This document shows positions 21,413 to 31,314 of a stretch of 64,000 nt of DNA, one piece after another; position 1 is the first letter of the stretch; the number at the start of each line of letters is the position of its first letter. Source of the stretch: Allodiplogaster sudhausi (Eukaryota > Nematoda > Chromadorea > Rhabditida > Diplogasteridae). The DNA lies in NCBI GenBank assembly GCA_945643635.1, contig CALZFC010000104.1, forward strand, positions 451,501 through 515,500, read 5' to 3'. The notes under the pieces are model-generated. The model did not search any database and was not told the DNA's origin. It saw nothing but the letters and a program-made list of their open reading frames with translations. The translations under genes were made by a program, and so were the position numbers.

Positions 21413-24400
21413 ATGACGACGCCTAATCGTGTGCTGGTCGGAGGCGGCCCCTCAACGACCCGGCCGAGAGGTTAGTCATTACTTTGTTCAATTTTTAATT
21501 GATAACATTTAAAATGACATAAAAACATTTTTATTGCTGGGTAAAACGTTCAAATGTAATGAATGTATAGAGAAAAGTAGAAGCGGTTTCTTTCCATTTA
21601 TAATGAGTCATCTTTAACAAAGACTCATCTCAACTCACCCGTCGCCAGCCATCATCGCAAAGAGCGGTTTCGGCTCAGGCAACCAGCCAAGATCACAACG
21701 ACTACGACGGCTTCTTCAGATACAACCAAGAAAAACCGAAAAAGGCACTCGGATTAATGGAAACATTGGCCATTCCTTAAACAACTCTGAATTCAGCAAG
21801 CAAAGTCGCCTTCCGCAGTTGCTGCTAGCAGGGCGCGAGAAGGAGGCGCAGAAAAGCAAGATCCGCACGGACGGGTGGGCGGAGCTTACGACGGAGACGA
21901 GAAATCGCTCCGCGAGCTGGCATGGACTCCCATTGTTGTCGGCAACGAAGAGCCGGAGAATCTGAGGAATGGCTCCGGATGGATCGTCGCGCCTGGGTGA
22001 AAATTGACTCACCATCAGCTCACTTTTAGAACTACGGATTGATTTCTTAAAAAAAATAACAACGAGAAAGAGGCAATATGAAGAAAAAAGAGGCAGTTCT
22101 TGCATGCAGATGAAAGAAGAATTCAATAACCTGGTGCGCGGAACTTGAATTGGCTCTCTCAATCCGTATTCTAATCCGTAATTTCCAGCTACTCTTACCC
22201 TTTCGACATTGTGCTCGGCCTCAGGCAGATGGCCAACATCTACAAAGTTGTCGTTGAAGTCAACGATCGGCTCTATCGTCAGGACATTTCTGTTTTAATT
22301 GGACAAATCGATTATTAATATAAAGAACGGCACAAACCTTGGCAGCTTCATCGATCGAGGTTTGTATCGGTCGTGGCGCGGCTGGCGAAGCCGTTGATTA
22401 CACGGGAGCGAAGAAGGCGGAGTATGGAGTGAAGGGAGACATCTTTTTTGTGCCGAGGGGACAAGCTCGACTTGAACCGAAGTCGGTCTCTCTTACTCTG
22501 GCTGTTGCTTTCTCCCTCTCTCTTTCCCTTTCATTCTTTCTCTCTCTCTCTCTCTCTCTCTGTCTCTTCCCGTCTCTCTCTCCTACTCATTCTCTCTAGA
22601 ACCTTCTACACCGACCACGTCGGCAACTACATCTGGCTGATCGTCCACAAGCCACCAAGGACCAAAGCGAATATCAATGAACAGGTTTTACTCTTCCTCC
22701 TAATAAGGCTTCAATTTTTCTCTCCATGTTTTAAACCAGCACCAAATTAGTCCATTTACAAGACCAATTCAGTTTGGTATCGAGCACATCAGCGTCTTCG
22801 GATATCCGATGGACGAGCTCGAGGGCACAAGGAGGCGGGCGTCACCGGCACCTGCTCCGGCACCAGCTCCGACTCCGGCTCCGATGCCGACTCCGGTGCA
22901 TCGGAAGACGCCCTCGCCACTGCCTTCTCCAGCAAGAGCAACACCACGGAGGGGTGAGAGGCAGTGCTCCTCCGGCAGAAGGAACAAAATTCATTGGCGT
23001 TCTCCACCCACACGGCCTCTGATGCCTTGCACGGTTGCTCGGAAGCCATTGGGACACGAAAACCTATCTCCCCGGGCTACGCTTCTTCCATCATTCTAAT
23101 GTTCTCTTTGCCATCCACTCTCTCTCTATCTCTCCTTTTCTTGCTCTCTTGCTCGGCGTCTCTCTCTCTTTCTCTCTTTCTCCATCTCTATCCCGCTCCC
23201 TCGCTCTCTCCCTCTCTCTCCACCTCTCTCTCTCTCCATCTCTCTTCCGTAGCCTTGCAACGAAGAATATACATACATAACGTGGCCTGTTCGGAGCAAG
23301 TAGAGTTAGTTGCTCCATTTGAGATTCCTCAAAAATGGAAGCTGCTCCTGACAGTCCACCTCGCCGTTCTGCTTCCACTGCGACTCGCCACTCCCGCCCC
23401 GATTCCGCAGCTTCTACCGTACAGCGGCCGGTTTCAGTGAGGTCATCAATTGCACTCTACTATTTCTGATTACACTAATCACTAAAACTTAATTGGAAAG
23501 ACATGAATCAACCTCCGTACATATGTAGATATTAAATAGAACGACATGTTTCAGACGAGATGCTTCTGGCCTCCCACGCTCTCCCACTCCGCAGAATGTA
23601 CGACAACCGAGTGCGCAACGGCAGCAGCCACCGATGCAGGGGTACATACATAGATGGAGAGACGGAAAGATGGTATGAGACTGAGAGATTGAGAGAGAGA
23701 AAGAGAGGTCGTGTGAGATTCAGAGACTGAGGGAAGAACGGATGAGATTTGCTTCATGATAACTGCCAAATGAACTTACTCGATACTCATGTTTATTGTC
23801 ATCAAGACCATGCATATTCAAGATTGTGAAGCTAGCGAGCCTTGAAAGCTTTCGAAAGATAGGAAACAATCGTAGCCATGGAGTTGAGCTCTTAGGAAGC
23901 CACTGAAAACTTCCGGACAACACATCTGACACGTGTATCTGGGAGGTAGTGTGGCAGTTGGATTCACTGTTGAAAAAGGTCGCGGACAGGACCCGGAAAG
24001 TTCTTGCACATAAATGGATTCCAGTGATGGCAGCGGAATGCGCACCGAGTCCGTTGGCCTGGCCTCCGATCCACTCACCACCATTCGCACTGTGAAGAGG
24101 GCGCTTCTGGAGAAGAAGGGAAGAGCAGAGGCGGTTGGCATTTTTCTCAACCACTCCTTGTTATGCTGCAAATTTTTTGATGTATGTAGTATGTAATGTT
24201 CATTAATTTGAAGCCTTTTCAATGTTATGTACAATAATTACTTCCCTTGAGAATGGAATGGACGTGGAGGCGAACACGTGCTTCCGTGCGGTGCAGCGCC
24301 TGGAGGAGTACGAGGGAAGACTCGAGGAACTCGCAAAGAGGAAGGCCGACGCGCTCATTCACAAGGACTACGCTGAGGTATTATCAGAGGACTTTATTTT

Positions 24401-24783
24401 CTAATGAATTAATAAAAAATTTTCTTTTGATAATCTCAAAAAAAAACAGAAAGAAGGCATGGAAAAAAATTCTCTGCCTTCTTCCTTTTTTTCCCGCCAA
24501 ATCTCTCTACTCCGGCTTGTGAATACTTTCGCAATCAAGGCGGAAGTCCTCGGCGCGGCAATGGCCGACTGCCGGGACACGGTGTTTCGCGTGTCGCACA
24601 TCGATCTACTGCTCTCGCGGGCTGAGGTTAGCTTTTTAGAATCCATTAGAATGGAACAGATTTTATCCATCATTGCAAGAAATGGAATCCATCGTTCCTT
24701 TTGATTTCATTCTCGTATTGTATCTTCTCTCCCCTTTCTTGCAGCTTCGTTCCATCGGAGTCACTTCTGATTGGTCGTCGTGA
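21413..24783 (+). CDS. CEP104-like centriole/cilium protein, short form, 436 aa
   Basis: Twelve exons join in phase: 21413-21470, 21801-21996, 22189-22277, 22346-22481, 22600-22684, 22773-22953, 23324-23441, 23555-23641, 24025-24133, 24252-24377, 24540-24626 and 24745-24783. CEP104 sits at centriole and cilium tips and controls ciliary microtubules. The N-terminal region fits its jelly-roll domain: YSYPFDIVLGL (about 86), then LYPSSIEVCIGRG (about 111), FYTDHVGNYIWLIVHK (about 161) and FGIEHISVFGYPMDEL (about 189). A Pro/Ser/Ala-rich linker covers about 205-317. A coiled coil follows (LLEKKGRAEA; RLEEYEGRLEELAKRKADAL; DYAEAEVLGAA), matching the 'DY..A' helices before the TOG domain. The protein then stops at IGVTSDWSS, so no TOG or zinc-finger region is visible. 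Exon 1 is the least certain. A short extra exon near 21681 would also fit the frame. The family match is from memory of motifs. Confidence 0.72.
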
Positions 24784-24816
24784 CGCGTCAAGCATTCCAC
24801 AGAACCCAATGAATAA

Positions 24817-24949
24817 AGGAGCCAAAAACTCAATCTTGAATTCGCGCCTTTTTGCTTGACACAAAGAGTGAGCGAGCATGCCATTTAGAGAGAAACGACT
24901 AAAATAGTCATGAAAAATGTAAATAGATTCCGTTGAGTTTCGTGCTCCT
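24817..24949. mobile_element. MITE family A, copy 3 (133 bp)
   Basis: Ends are AGGAGCCAAAAACTCAATCT and, read inward, AGGAGCACGAAACTCAACGG. The flanks ATAA (24813-24816 and 24950-24953) look like a 4-bp target duplication. It starts 33 bp after the stop of the CEP104-like gene, so it probably forms part of that gene's 3' UTR. Confidence 0.75.
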
Positions 24950-25071
24950 ATAACTTTACAATTCCCTATAGACTTTTTTTATGTTTACATTCTTCCCCTT
25001 CTTTCAATGAGAATAATAAAGTTGTTGTGTTAGAATGCATCAAACATGTTGATCAATCTCCAATACTATCT

Positions 25072-25292
25072 TTATTTGATGAAGAAGCTCCGTGAGAGCG
25101 CACCACCCGCGTCGGCAATCACTGAGGTTTCTCCTGAAAAGAGTGGCTTGGAAAACTTCTGCTTTCTCTCGCCTCATTTCAATGAGATCCAAGCTTCAGG
25201 AGGTCCTTCCCTCCTTCCTTTTCCAAACCCCCCCCCCCCCTATCTCCTCTCTTCTCTCCCTCCTTTTCCTTCCACAGTCTCCTCTCTCTCAA

Positions 25293-25353
<61 letters not shown>

Positions 25354-25747
25354 TTTTCTCTCTCTCTCTCTATCTCTCTCTCTTTCTCTCTCTTTCTCTC
25401 TCTCTCTCCAACCTTGTCGTTCGCCGTGCGGAGCAGCCGCTCCATGGCACGAAGAGAAGAGTTCAGGGAATGCGTTAGCTGAAATTGAAACTTATGTTTT
25501 TGTAAAATTGATTAATCATGACAAAATAACTGCACTCCTCCATCTCTCTATTCCTCTCTGTCTCTCTCCTCCATCTCTCTATTCCTCTCTGTCTCTCTCC
25601 TCCACTCCTCCATCTCTCTATTCCTCTCTGTCTCTCTCTCTCTATTGCCTCGGCCGCCTCTTCATCCACTCGCTTATTGGCGCGTAGCAGATGCCCGTCG
25701 ATGAAGTTGTACGCTAGCTTCTCCTCGTTCAGCTGAGCGTGTCTTTT
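25072..25747 (-). CDS. Unrecognised gene, 3' three exons
   Basis: Exons are 25747-25670, 25478-25413 and 25158-25072 (stop TAA), all phase 0 with good acceptors (tctttag, atttcag, aagcag). They read KRHAQLNEEKLAYNFIDG and HLLRANKR, then LTHSLNSSLRAMERLLRTAN, then KFSKPLFSGETSVIADAGG and ALSRSFFIK. Exons 1 and 2 are helical and charged; I do not recognise the family. The upstream start exon was not found in 25748-27198. Both introns are filled with low-complexity CT sequence. Confidence 0.5.
25228..25410. repeat. C13 run and long CT-rich tract
   Basis: A run of 13 C at 25228-25240 is followed by CT-rich DNA and, from about 25283 to 25410, nearly pure (CT)n with occasional TTT or CTA. It lies in an intron of the minus-strand gene. 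Confidence 0.85.
25535..25640. repeat. Three-copy minisatellite, about 29-bp unit
   Basis: The unit CTCCATCTCTCTATTCCTCT followed by CTGTCTCT occurs three times, with a short extra 'CCACTCCT' between copies 2 and 3. Confidence 0.85.
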
Positions 25748-27198
25748 CTAAAGAAGAGAAAGTTTAAAAGGAAAGCGAGAAGAGCCAGAGGTTTCTAGAA
25801 GTGATTTACTTGAACTTTTCACAGAGTGAAAACCAATCAAACCATTTACGATGGATAGCAGCAGTTGAAATGATTTTTGATGGTGAGCAACCACAAATAA
25901 CGTCTTTGAAATTTCGAAATCCGAATGTCCTCAAAGTGTAGATCTTTTTTCATGCAGCATGCAAATTTTTAATACAGGCGCATATTTTGTTTATTATTCG
26001 ACCACATCTTACACTGCAATTTTCGGCAGCGCACTTTTTGCTCCATGTCCGGGCCCATACAAGCGAAAAGTGCCTTCAAGGGCCCTCCTAGCCCCTAAAG
26101 TAGATCAAAGTTGTTCCTCTCCCTTTGGGTCACACAATTACCCACTTAATTTGCATAAATTTGCATATTTGGGGGGCTTGCTCAGGAGAGTCTGGGGAAG
26201 AATTTTGTCAAGCTAATTTGTATAAATTTGCATATTTGGAGGACCTATTTTTAATATTAATTTTTTGAATTAGTGTCATAACAAGAAAAATAAATATTCA
26301 TGTAAATATTACATCATTTTATCTGACACAAATTATTCTCAGAAAAGTTTACTTGTTTACAACATTATTGGCCTTATATCAGAAATTATGAAAATGACAG
26401 CGATAGCATGTGATGTCCATGCGTTAACGACAGTAGCATCCCGTATTTAGCCATATAAATATAAATGTTAGCTGGAACCAACCGGTTGCTGAATGATGCT
26501 GAAACATCAGAAGAGCAAGAATCTACTAGAGAATCCAGAGAGAAAAGCGGCTATCGCCATCGGGCAAGAAAGACAAGCTTCTTGAACAATTACGTTGCTG
26601 TTGATGGTTGATGAGCGAATGGAAGCAAGAAGAAGAAGAAGTAGCGTTGATTCTTGAAATGTATTACGTCATCAAAAGAAATAGCCTCTCAAGAGCAAGA
26701 GCGGAAGCTGTATCTTTTTTACTGAAGTAGGAAGTGCTACGATTGAAAAGAATTGTAATTATTCTTAACAATTATTTCAGCATATTCATTCGGTAGTCAA
26801 AATTTACAAGAAAGACGATCCTTTTTGCCATCTTAGACTGTAGAATTAATGTGAAGTAGTTACTTTAGCAGGAGCCAAAAATTTAATAAAGGAACAGTGC
26901 GGACGCGAAGCGAATTTTGTTTGATTTTTGAATTTACTGCACTTTATTATTATTCTTTCAATATCAAAATTACACATCGACATCCAAACTATCCTGGGTA
27001 TGCTTCTTTGCTTGAAAGTCTTGTATACACTTTCAAAAATTCTTGTTTAAACATTTGATGTCTTTTTAATTGTCTCCAATGTCCATCATTGTTTGCCTCG
27101 TTTCTGTTCAGTCAGCTGTTCCGTACTGTCGTTGCATCATCAGCTAATCAACGCAACTGTTCGCAAATAAATTTATAAACTTTTTTATCTAGAGGAAT
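25748..27198. other. Gene-free AT-rich stretch
   Basis: No exon is supported. Features seen: an imperfect direct repeat at 26147-26243; a 'GCACTTTTTGC...GCGAAAAGTGC' inverted pair near 26031-26074; and a 48-codon open stretch at about 26468-26614 (LAGTNRLLNDAETSEEQEST), which lacks clear splice partners. Confidence 0.5.
26147..26243. repeat. Direct repeat with octamer-like TTTGCAT core
   Basis: TAATTTGCATAAATTTGCAT and TAATTTGTATAAATTTGCAT start 66 bp apart, each followed by ATTTGG and a G/A run. TTTGCAT is the core of POU-type sites; any function is unproven. Confidence 0.5.
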
Positions 27199-27822
27199 TC
27201 AGGGGTTGTACTCGATGGGGAGGTTCTTGCGGCGGACCATGCCGTAGCCCTGGAACCACTCTCGGCGGAACTGCTTGGCGGCGCCGTCCGGGGTGTTGGT
27301 CCACTCGATGGTGATGCGGTCGTTGTTCGTGTCCTCCTGGAAGTAAATTACGTGAAATTATGTGTTTTTTTAAATTATCCATTTGGATTTAATATCATAA
27401 GATAATCTTTAAAAAATATCAACCTTTAAAAGAAATATATTAACTGGCCATTGGCGAAGGCATCGCACGAGACGGCAACGAGGACGGGCTCCTTGGGGTC
27501 GAGGACACCGCTCGCGGGGTCGACTCCCAGACGCTTCATGTTGGTGGTCTTGAAGGCCCAGCCGATGCGGCGGGCAGAGCTGTTGATCACCTGAAATTGA
27601 ATGTTGAAACTCCATTACTGGGAGGAGGAATAATGAGGCGGAAAATGAGGGGGAAATGGTAGTATTAAAGGCGAGGGCGTTATAATGGAATTTTTTAATA
27701 GGGACAAGTTAAAGAGAAATCAACCTTGATGTGGTAGGTGTGCTTGTCGTCATAGGCGCGTTGAAGATGACCTTGGAGTTGGGCTGAGTGGCGATGTCGC
27801 CGGGGGGAACCGACTGGGCCAT
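27199..27822 (-). CDS. msp: Major sperm protein (MSP), reading frame two bases short
   Basis: Three exons: 27822-27725, 27590-27445 and 27336-27199 (stop TGA). MSP is the abundant protein that polymerises to drive nematode sperm crawling and is also released as an oocyte maturation signal. The sequence matches the family nearly throughout: [20 protein letters not shown]; then [45 protein letters not shown]; then [30 protein letters not shown] and IEYNP at the end. The summed exons are 382 nt; a normal 127-residue MSP plus stop needs 384. One base is missing in exon 1, just after the 'FNAP' codons. The exon 2/exon 3 junction is also one base off. Either this is a recent pseudogene or the assembly has two single-base deletions; the near-perfect conservation elsewhere favours error. 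Confidence 0.9.
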
Positions 27823-28086
27823 TTCAGCAGGAGAGAAGGCGGAGGACACAAAGAGTGAAACTGATGCAGAACCCTTATACTGAAACATTGGTATGCAAAA
27901 TAGCACTTTAAAATGGAAGTACAAGTTCAATATAACCAAAAATAGAAAATACTTCTCTAACTACTCTCCATTCGGCATTGTATTTCACTAAATTGACTTG
28001 ATAATTAATACCATTACCTGAAAATATGTACTGTAAAAGAATGAACACTCTACAAAAACATAATTACCTTTTCAAATTATCATTAG

Positions 28087-28742
28087 TTCCTTCTGAAGGA
28101 TGAAGAACAGCCACTCTTCCACGTCAGGCTTGAAAAGCCGGAAAAGCTGAAGGGCATTCCCAAGAAGAGTGCCCCTACCGTGCTGCGCCCCGGCCAGATC
28201 CGACTCTTGTTCATCGCGCGGTCCTCCACGGGGACGCATTGGGCGACGAAGAAGCTTCTCGTTAGTGTTTCAGATTGGCAATGTGCCAACTGCTTTGTAA
28301 AATGGAGAATAAAATAAAATAAAATAAAATAAAAAGAAAGGGAAAATGCTTGCAGGTGGATTTCCACAGCTGCCTCAAAGACGAAATGAAGGGCCACGTC
28401 GCTGGCCTTGATGCCGACAAGGACGAGAAGCTGCGAAAATGGCTCGAGCTTGGCAAGTCCATGGCTGCATCGTACTCGGCGATGGTCGACTAAACAGGGT
28501 GGGGCTCTTATTCTTCTCTCTCTCTATCTCTCTCTCTCCCTCTCTTTCTCTTTCACTATTTCATTCTCTCTTTCTCTCCATCAATCTCTACTATCATACA
28601 GGCGATAAACAAGGAAGTGGCAGTCGGCACACCACCAGCGGCAGCCGCTTCCAGAGAGGTGCGCCGGCTCTTCGAAGCCTTCGTCAAGGCAAAGAGCCCT
28701 TTCGACCATTCGCACCACAAAGCCCTGATGTTCTTCAAGTAA
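28087..28742 (+). CDS. Unrecognised gene, 3' three exons
   Basis: Exons are 28087-28260, 28356-28484 and 28602-28742 (stop TAA), all phase 0. They read LLKDEEQPLFHVRLEKPEKL and VLRPGQIRLLFIARSSTG; VDFHSCLKDEMKGHVAGLDA and LRKWLELGKSMAAS; AINKEVAVGTPPAAAASREV, LFEAFVKAKSPFDHSHHKA and LMFFK. A conserved helical domain is likely but I cannot name it. If the exon 2 donor is not used, the frame stops at 28491 instead. The 5' end is missing: exon 1 begins at an acceptor (attatcattag) and no upstream partner was found before the MSP gene. It lies between two MSP-domain genes, which hints at a sperm role but does not show one. Confidence 0.6.
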
Positions 28743-29321
28743 CCGCTCTCGCTTCATCTCGTCTGCGCTTCACCCTCCTGCCTCTTCTTCCATTCATTTC
28801 CTTACTACACACAGAAAAGAATGTCTTAGACATCAAATGTCTAGCCCTGAATGTCCAGAAAAATGTCTAAGACATCGCATGTCTAGCTCAGTGATGTCTA
28901 ATGAAACAAGACTTCAATGTCTAGAAATTTCACGGAACGTGAATGTCTTGAATGTATAGAATTTTTTTTATCATTACAAAAATATTCGAAGCGTTTAGCT
29001 ACGCACGGACTGTAAAATTCAGAAAAAAAGCTGAAAAAATAGGCACGATTATAATGTTGTTTTCCATATTACTTTTGCTGTTATTATGTTTGATTTTTCC
29101 TTCCCAGGTCGGCGCGCGGTCGCCAAGGCGTCTTTTGTGGGCTGCCGCAGGCGGGGTGTCGCAGCCGAGACATTCGCGACAATCAAGGTTTGGAGCTTCC
29201 ATGTTGCAGGTAGACTGCTTCGCGAGTTGCGGGTGCCGTCTGATGGACGCGGCGCCCGATTCTCACGGCCGTTGGCGCGTTGGCGCAAAGGCGTCTATTG
29301 TCGACTGCCGCGAAGTCGGCG

Positions 29322-29357
29322 AAGGCGCTGCACCATCTGCTGATGGTGCAGCGCCTT
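29322..29357. repeat. Perfect 15-bp hairpin, 6-base loop
   Basis: AAGGCGCTGCACCAT, loop CTGCTG, then ATGGTGCAGCGCCTT. It lies 43 bp upstream of the MSP-domain gene's ATG, within its presumed leader or promoter. It could be a regulatory stem, a terminator-like fold or a scar of element assembly. Confidence 0.75.
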
Positions 29358-29400
29358 GCCCGCCTCCCAGCCTCTCCTCGTTCCGACTGCCGCCGTCCCC

Positions 29401-29755
29401 ATGCAGCTCCAGCTCGCGCCCTCCGACCTTCGCTTCAAGGCCGCCGGCGGACTCTCGCAGGTCTCCGTCCTCAACACCACCGACAAGCGCCGCACCATCA
29501 AGGTCTTCATTTGGAATCATCAGAGCAAATATTCCTTGTAAAGCATTGACTTGTTTGCAGGTGAAGTGCTCGGACAACCAGCCGTATCGCGTGAGTCCCG
29601 TGCACGCCTTCGTCGAGCCCTGCGACACTCTCCGCATCGACGTCCTCCGCCAGAACGGCGCCGCCAAGACCGACAAGATCGTCGTTCTCGCCGCGGATGT
29701 CAGCCGACCCATGCTCTTCATGCAATCTGAATACCCCTTACAGGCCACGAAGTAG
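29401..29755 (+). CDS. Small MSP-domain protein (sperm-specific SSP-like), 98 aa
   Basis: Two exons, 29401-29502 and 29561-29755 (stop TAG), join in phase 0 with a good acceptor (ttgtttgcag). The protein begins MQLQLAPSDLRFKAAGG and SQVSVLNTTDKRRTIK, and continues VKCSDNQPYRVSPVHAFVEP, CDTLRIDVLRQNGAAKTDKI, then VVLAADV and a short tail. The order 'sdLrFkaaGG.s.v.l.N..dkr..iKvK.sdn..YrV.P..gfv.P' is that of the single-domain MSP-like SSP proteins of nematode sperm, about 100 residues long. These are seven-strand beta sandwiches like MSP but do not build the same fibres as far as I know. The start at 29401 gives a normal length; upstream in-frame sequence is GC-rich and open to about 29300. 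The gene sits wholly inside a TA-flanked element. Confidence 0.82.
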
Positions 29756-30827
29756 GACACGGACGCGCGCGCCGTGACTGCGCGTGCCGCGGCGCCTGAG
29801 CTCATGGTCCTGCCGCTCATCGGTCAACGCTGCCGAGTAGCCACCGACTCTCTCCTCATGCCGTCTTCCTTTCCCCTTCTCCCTCAGACTTCCGCCCTTT
29901 CCCTTCCCTTGCTCGCTTGTTTTGTTTCTCGATGTCTGTTGAATATGTGGTTGATTAAAAACTATTTCCTGTACTTCATATAATGCATTGGATAGATCTG
30001 AAATGATGAAGCAAAGCAAAGCAAGAAGAAACAAGAACGGGAGGGAGCGCAAAATTGATTGGCTAGACATTCTGTCCAATGGGACAAGACATTCAGTCTA
30101 GCCGGCCATGTCTCGTACGTTTGGACATACGCGGCTAGACATTTGCTGTCTTGTGGGACTGGACATTCATGTCTCAGAGCCAATCGCGGACATAATGTCT
30201 AGCCGGAATGTCTTGTCCCACAAGACTTTCTTCTCTGTGTGTAACACACACTGCTCGAGATTGCACTTCATGTATAAAGCATTGTCTGCTTCACCTTGAA
30301 AAAAATCTATATTTTCAAAGAACGTCACAAATCACCTTTTTAAACTATGTATGATTTGTATATACTACGTGCCCAATTCTGAGTGAACCCCATGTTATCC
30401 ATACCAAAGTTTCTATTACTCTCCATTTAACAATGTTTTTCTCAAGACTGATTTGGCAATCATAAGAAAAATATGCAAAAACCAAAGAGAATAGCATGAC
30501 AATATCCGAGGATAATTCAATATAATTATGAAATGCCGGAAGAGTGCTGAGAATTTTTGGATAATAATTTGCATTTCAAATTGGAAGATGCTCTTTATAT
30601 TTGTTGAACTCGCGCAGTTCAAAGCGCGAACATCAGAAAGATGGCGTTTAAAATTGAATATTTTTTTCAGAATGCCATTACAAATATTCTATGAGATGTT
30701 TGCAATTGTTGTTGTCATCTTTAAAATCCGATCTCGCTTCAATTACTTCTCTTCATTCGGTGCCACATTTGCCACAGAAGTCGGGCGTAATTGAGATGTC
30801 ATAAAAAATAAAGATGGAGCTCGTTAA

Positions 30828-30888
30828 ATGATCAACAGCTCTGCCCATCGCAATCGGCTGGGCCTTCGAAAGCATCAATAAGAAGCGA
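30828..30888 (+). pseudogene. MSP exon-2 fragment
   Basis: ATGATCAACAGCTCTGCCC, then CATCGCAATCGGCTGGGCCT and TCGAAAGCATCAATAAGAAG match the start of exon 2 of the MSP gene at 27590, with extra bases that break the frame. No other exon is present around it. It is a decayed MSP copy on the opposite strand, 3 kb away. Confidence 0.75.
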
Positions 30889-31209
30889 ATTAAAGAAGCG
30901 TCATATTTCTGAAGTTTAGACAAGATTGAATATTTATTGTTTTTTTTAGAATATTTTTTAAAATACATATATACATATACTTATTGTGAATTTTATCTGA
31001 CGAAACAACTGATGAAAGCGACCACTTTTACAAAAGCCAAAATTGTATTGGAAGGAGGCCTGGACAACAATGAACAGTGGCACCTTTTGGTTCATCTTTT
31101 ATTTACTGCTTGAATATTTGTGTTTTATTTTGAGGGGATGGAACTGACCCTACTAGGCGTATATAACCCTAGCTTAGCTATACTGAACCCTACAAGGCGT
31201 GCTTAGAAG

Positions 31210-31314
31210 TAGGGGCCACTACTATTCTTGCTTAGCCCTAGGGACCACAACTATTCTTACCTACGGTAGGGACCACTACTATTCTTACCTAGAGTTGGGA
31301 CCACTATTCTTAGT
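31210..31314. repeat. Imperfect tandem repeat, 28-32 bp units
   Basis: Four units of the type GGGACCACTACTATTCTTAC followed by CTAGNGTT, the first with a 'GGGGCC' start and the last shortened. It is preceded by a related 'ACCCTA...AGGCGT' doublet at about 31148-31200. Confidence 0.75.

Larger units (their letters stand above)
28808..30241. mobile_element. TA-flanked element with 20-bp inverted ends carrying an MSP-domain gene
   Basis: The ends are CACACAGAAAAGAATGTCTT (28808-28827) and, read inward from the right (30241-30222), CACACAGAGAAGAAAGTCTT. They match at 18 of 20 positions and are flanked by TA on both sides (28806-28807 and 30242-30243), the target duplication of Tc1/mariner-type transposons. 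Inside each end are about 150-180 bp with many copies of AGACATT/AATGTCT, in both orientations. The middle (about 29105-29760) is GC-rich and holds a complete MSP-domain gene. No transposase frame is seen, so it would be non-autonomous. The upstream gene's stop lies 65 bp outside the left end. Confidence 0.7.

Noticed and set aside
21716..22162. 148-codon minus-strand frame with helix-like sequence
   Set aside because: It is antisense to an exon of the CEP104-like gene, which is supported by consistent phases over 12 exons.
28952..29755. Continuous 267-codon + frame over the MSP-like gene
   Set aside because: It crosses an AT-rich start, GC-rich upstream DNA and an intron; only the two exons at 29401-29502 and 29561-29755 match the MSP fold.
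29263..29820. 185-codon minus-strand frame
   Set aside because: It is antisense to the MSP-domain gene in GC-rich DNA, where long antisense frames are expected.
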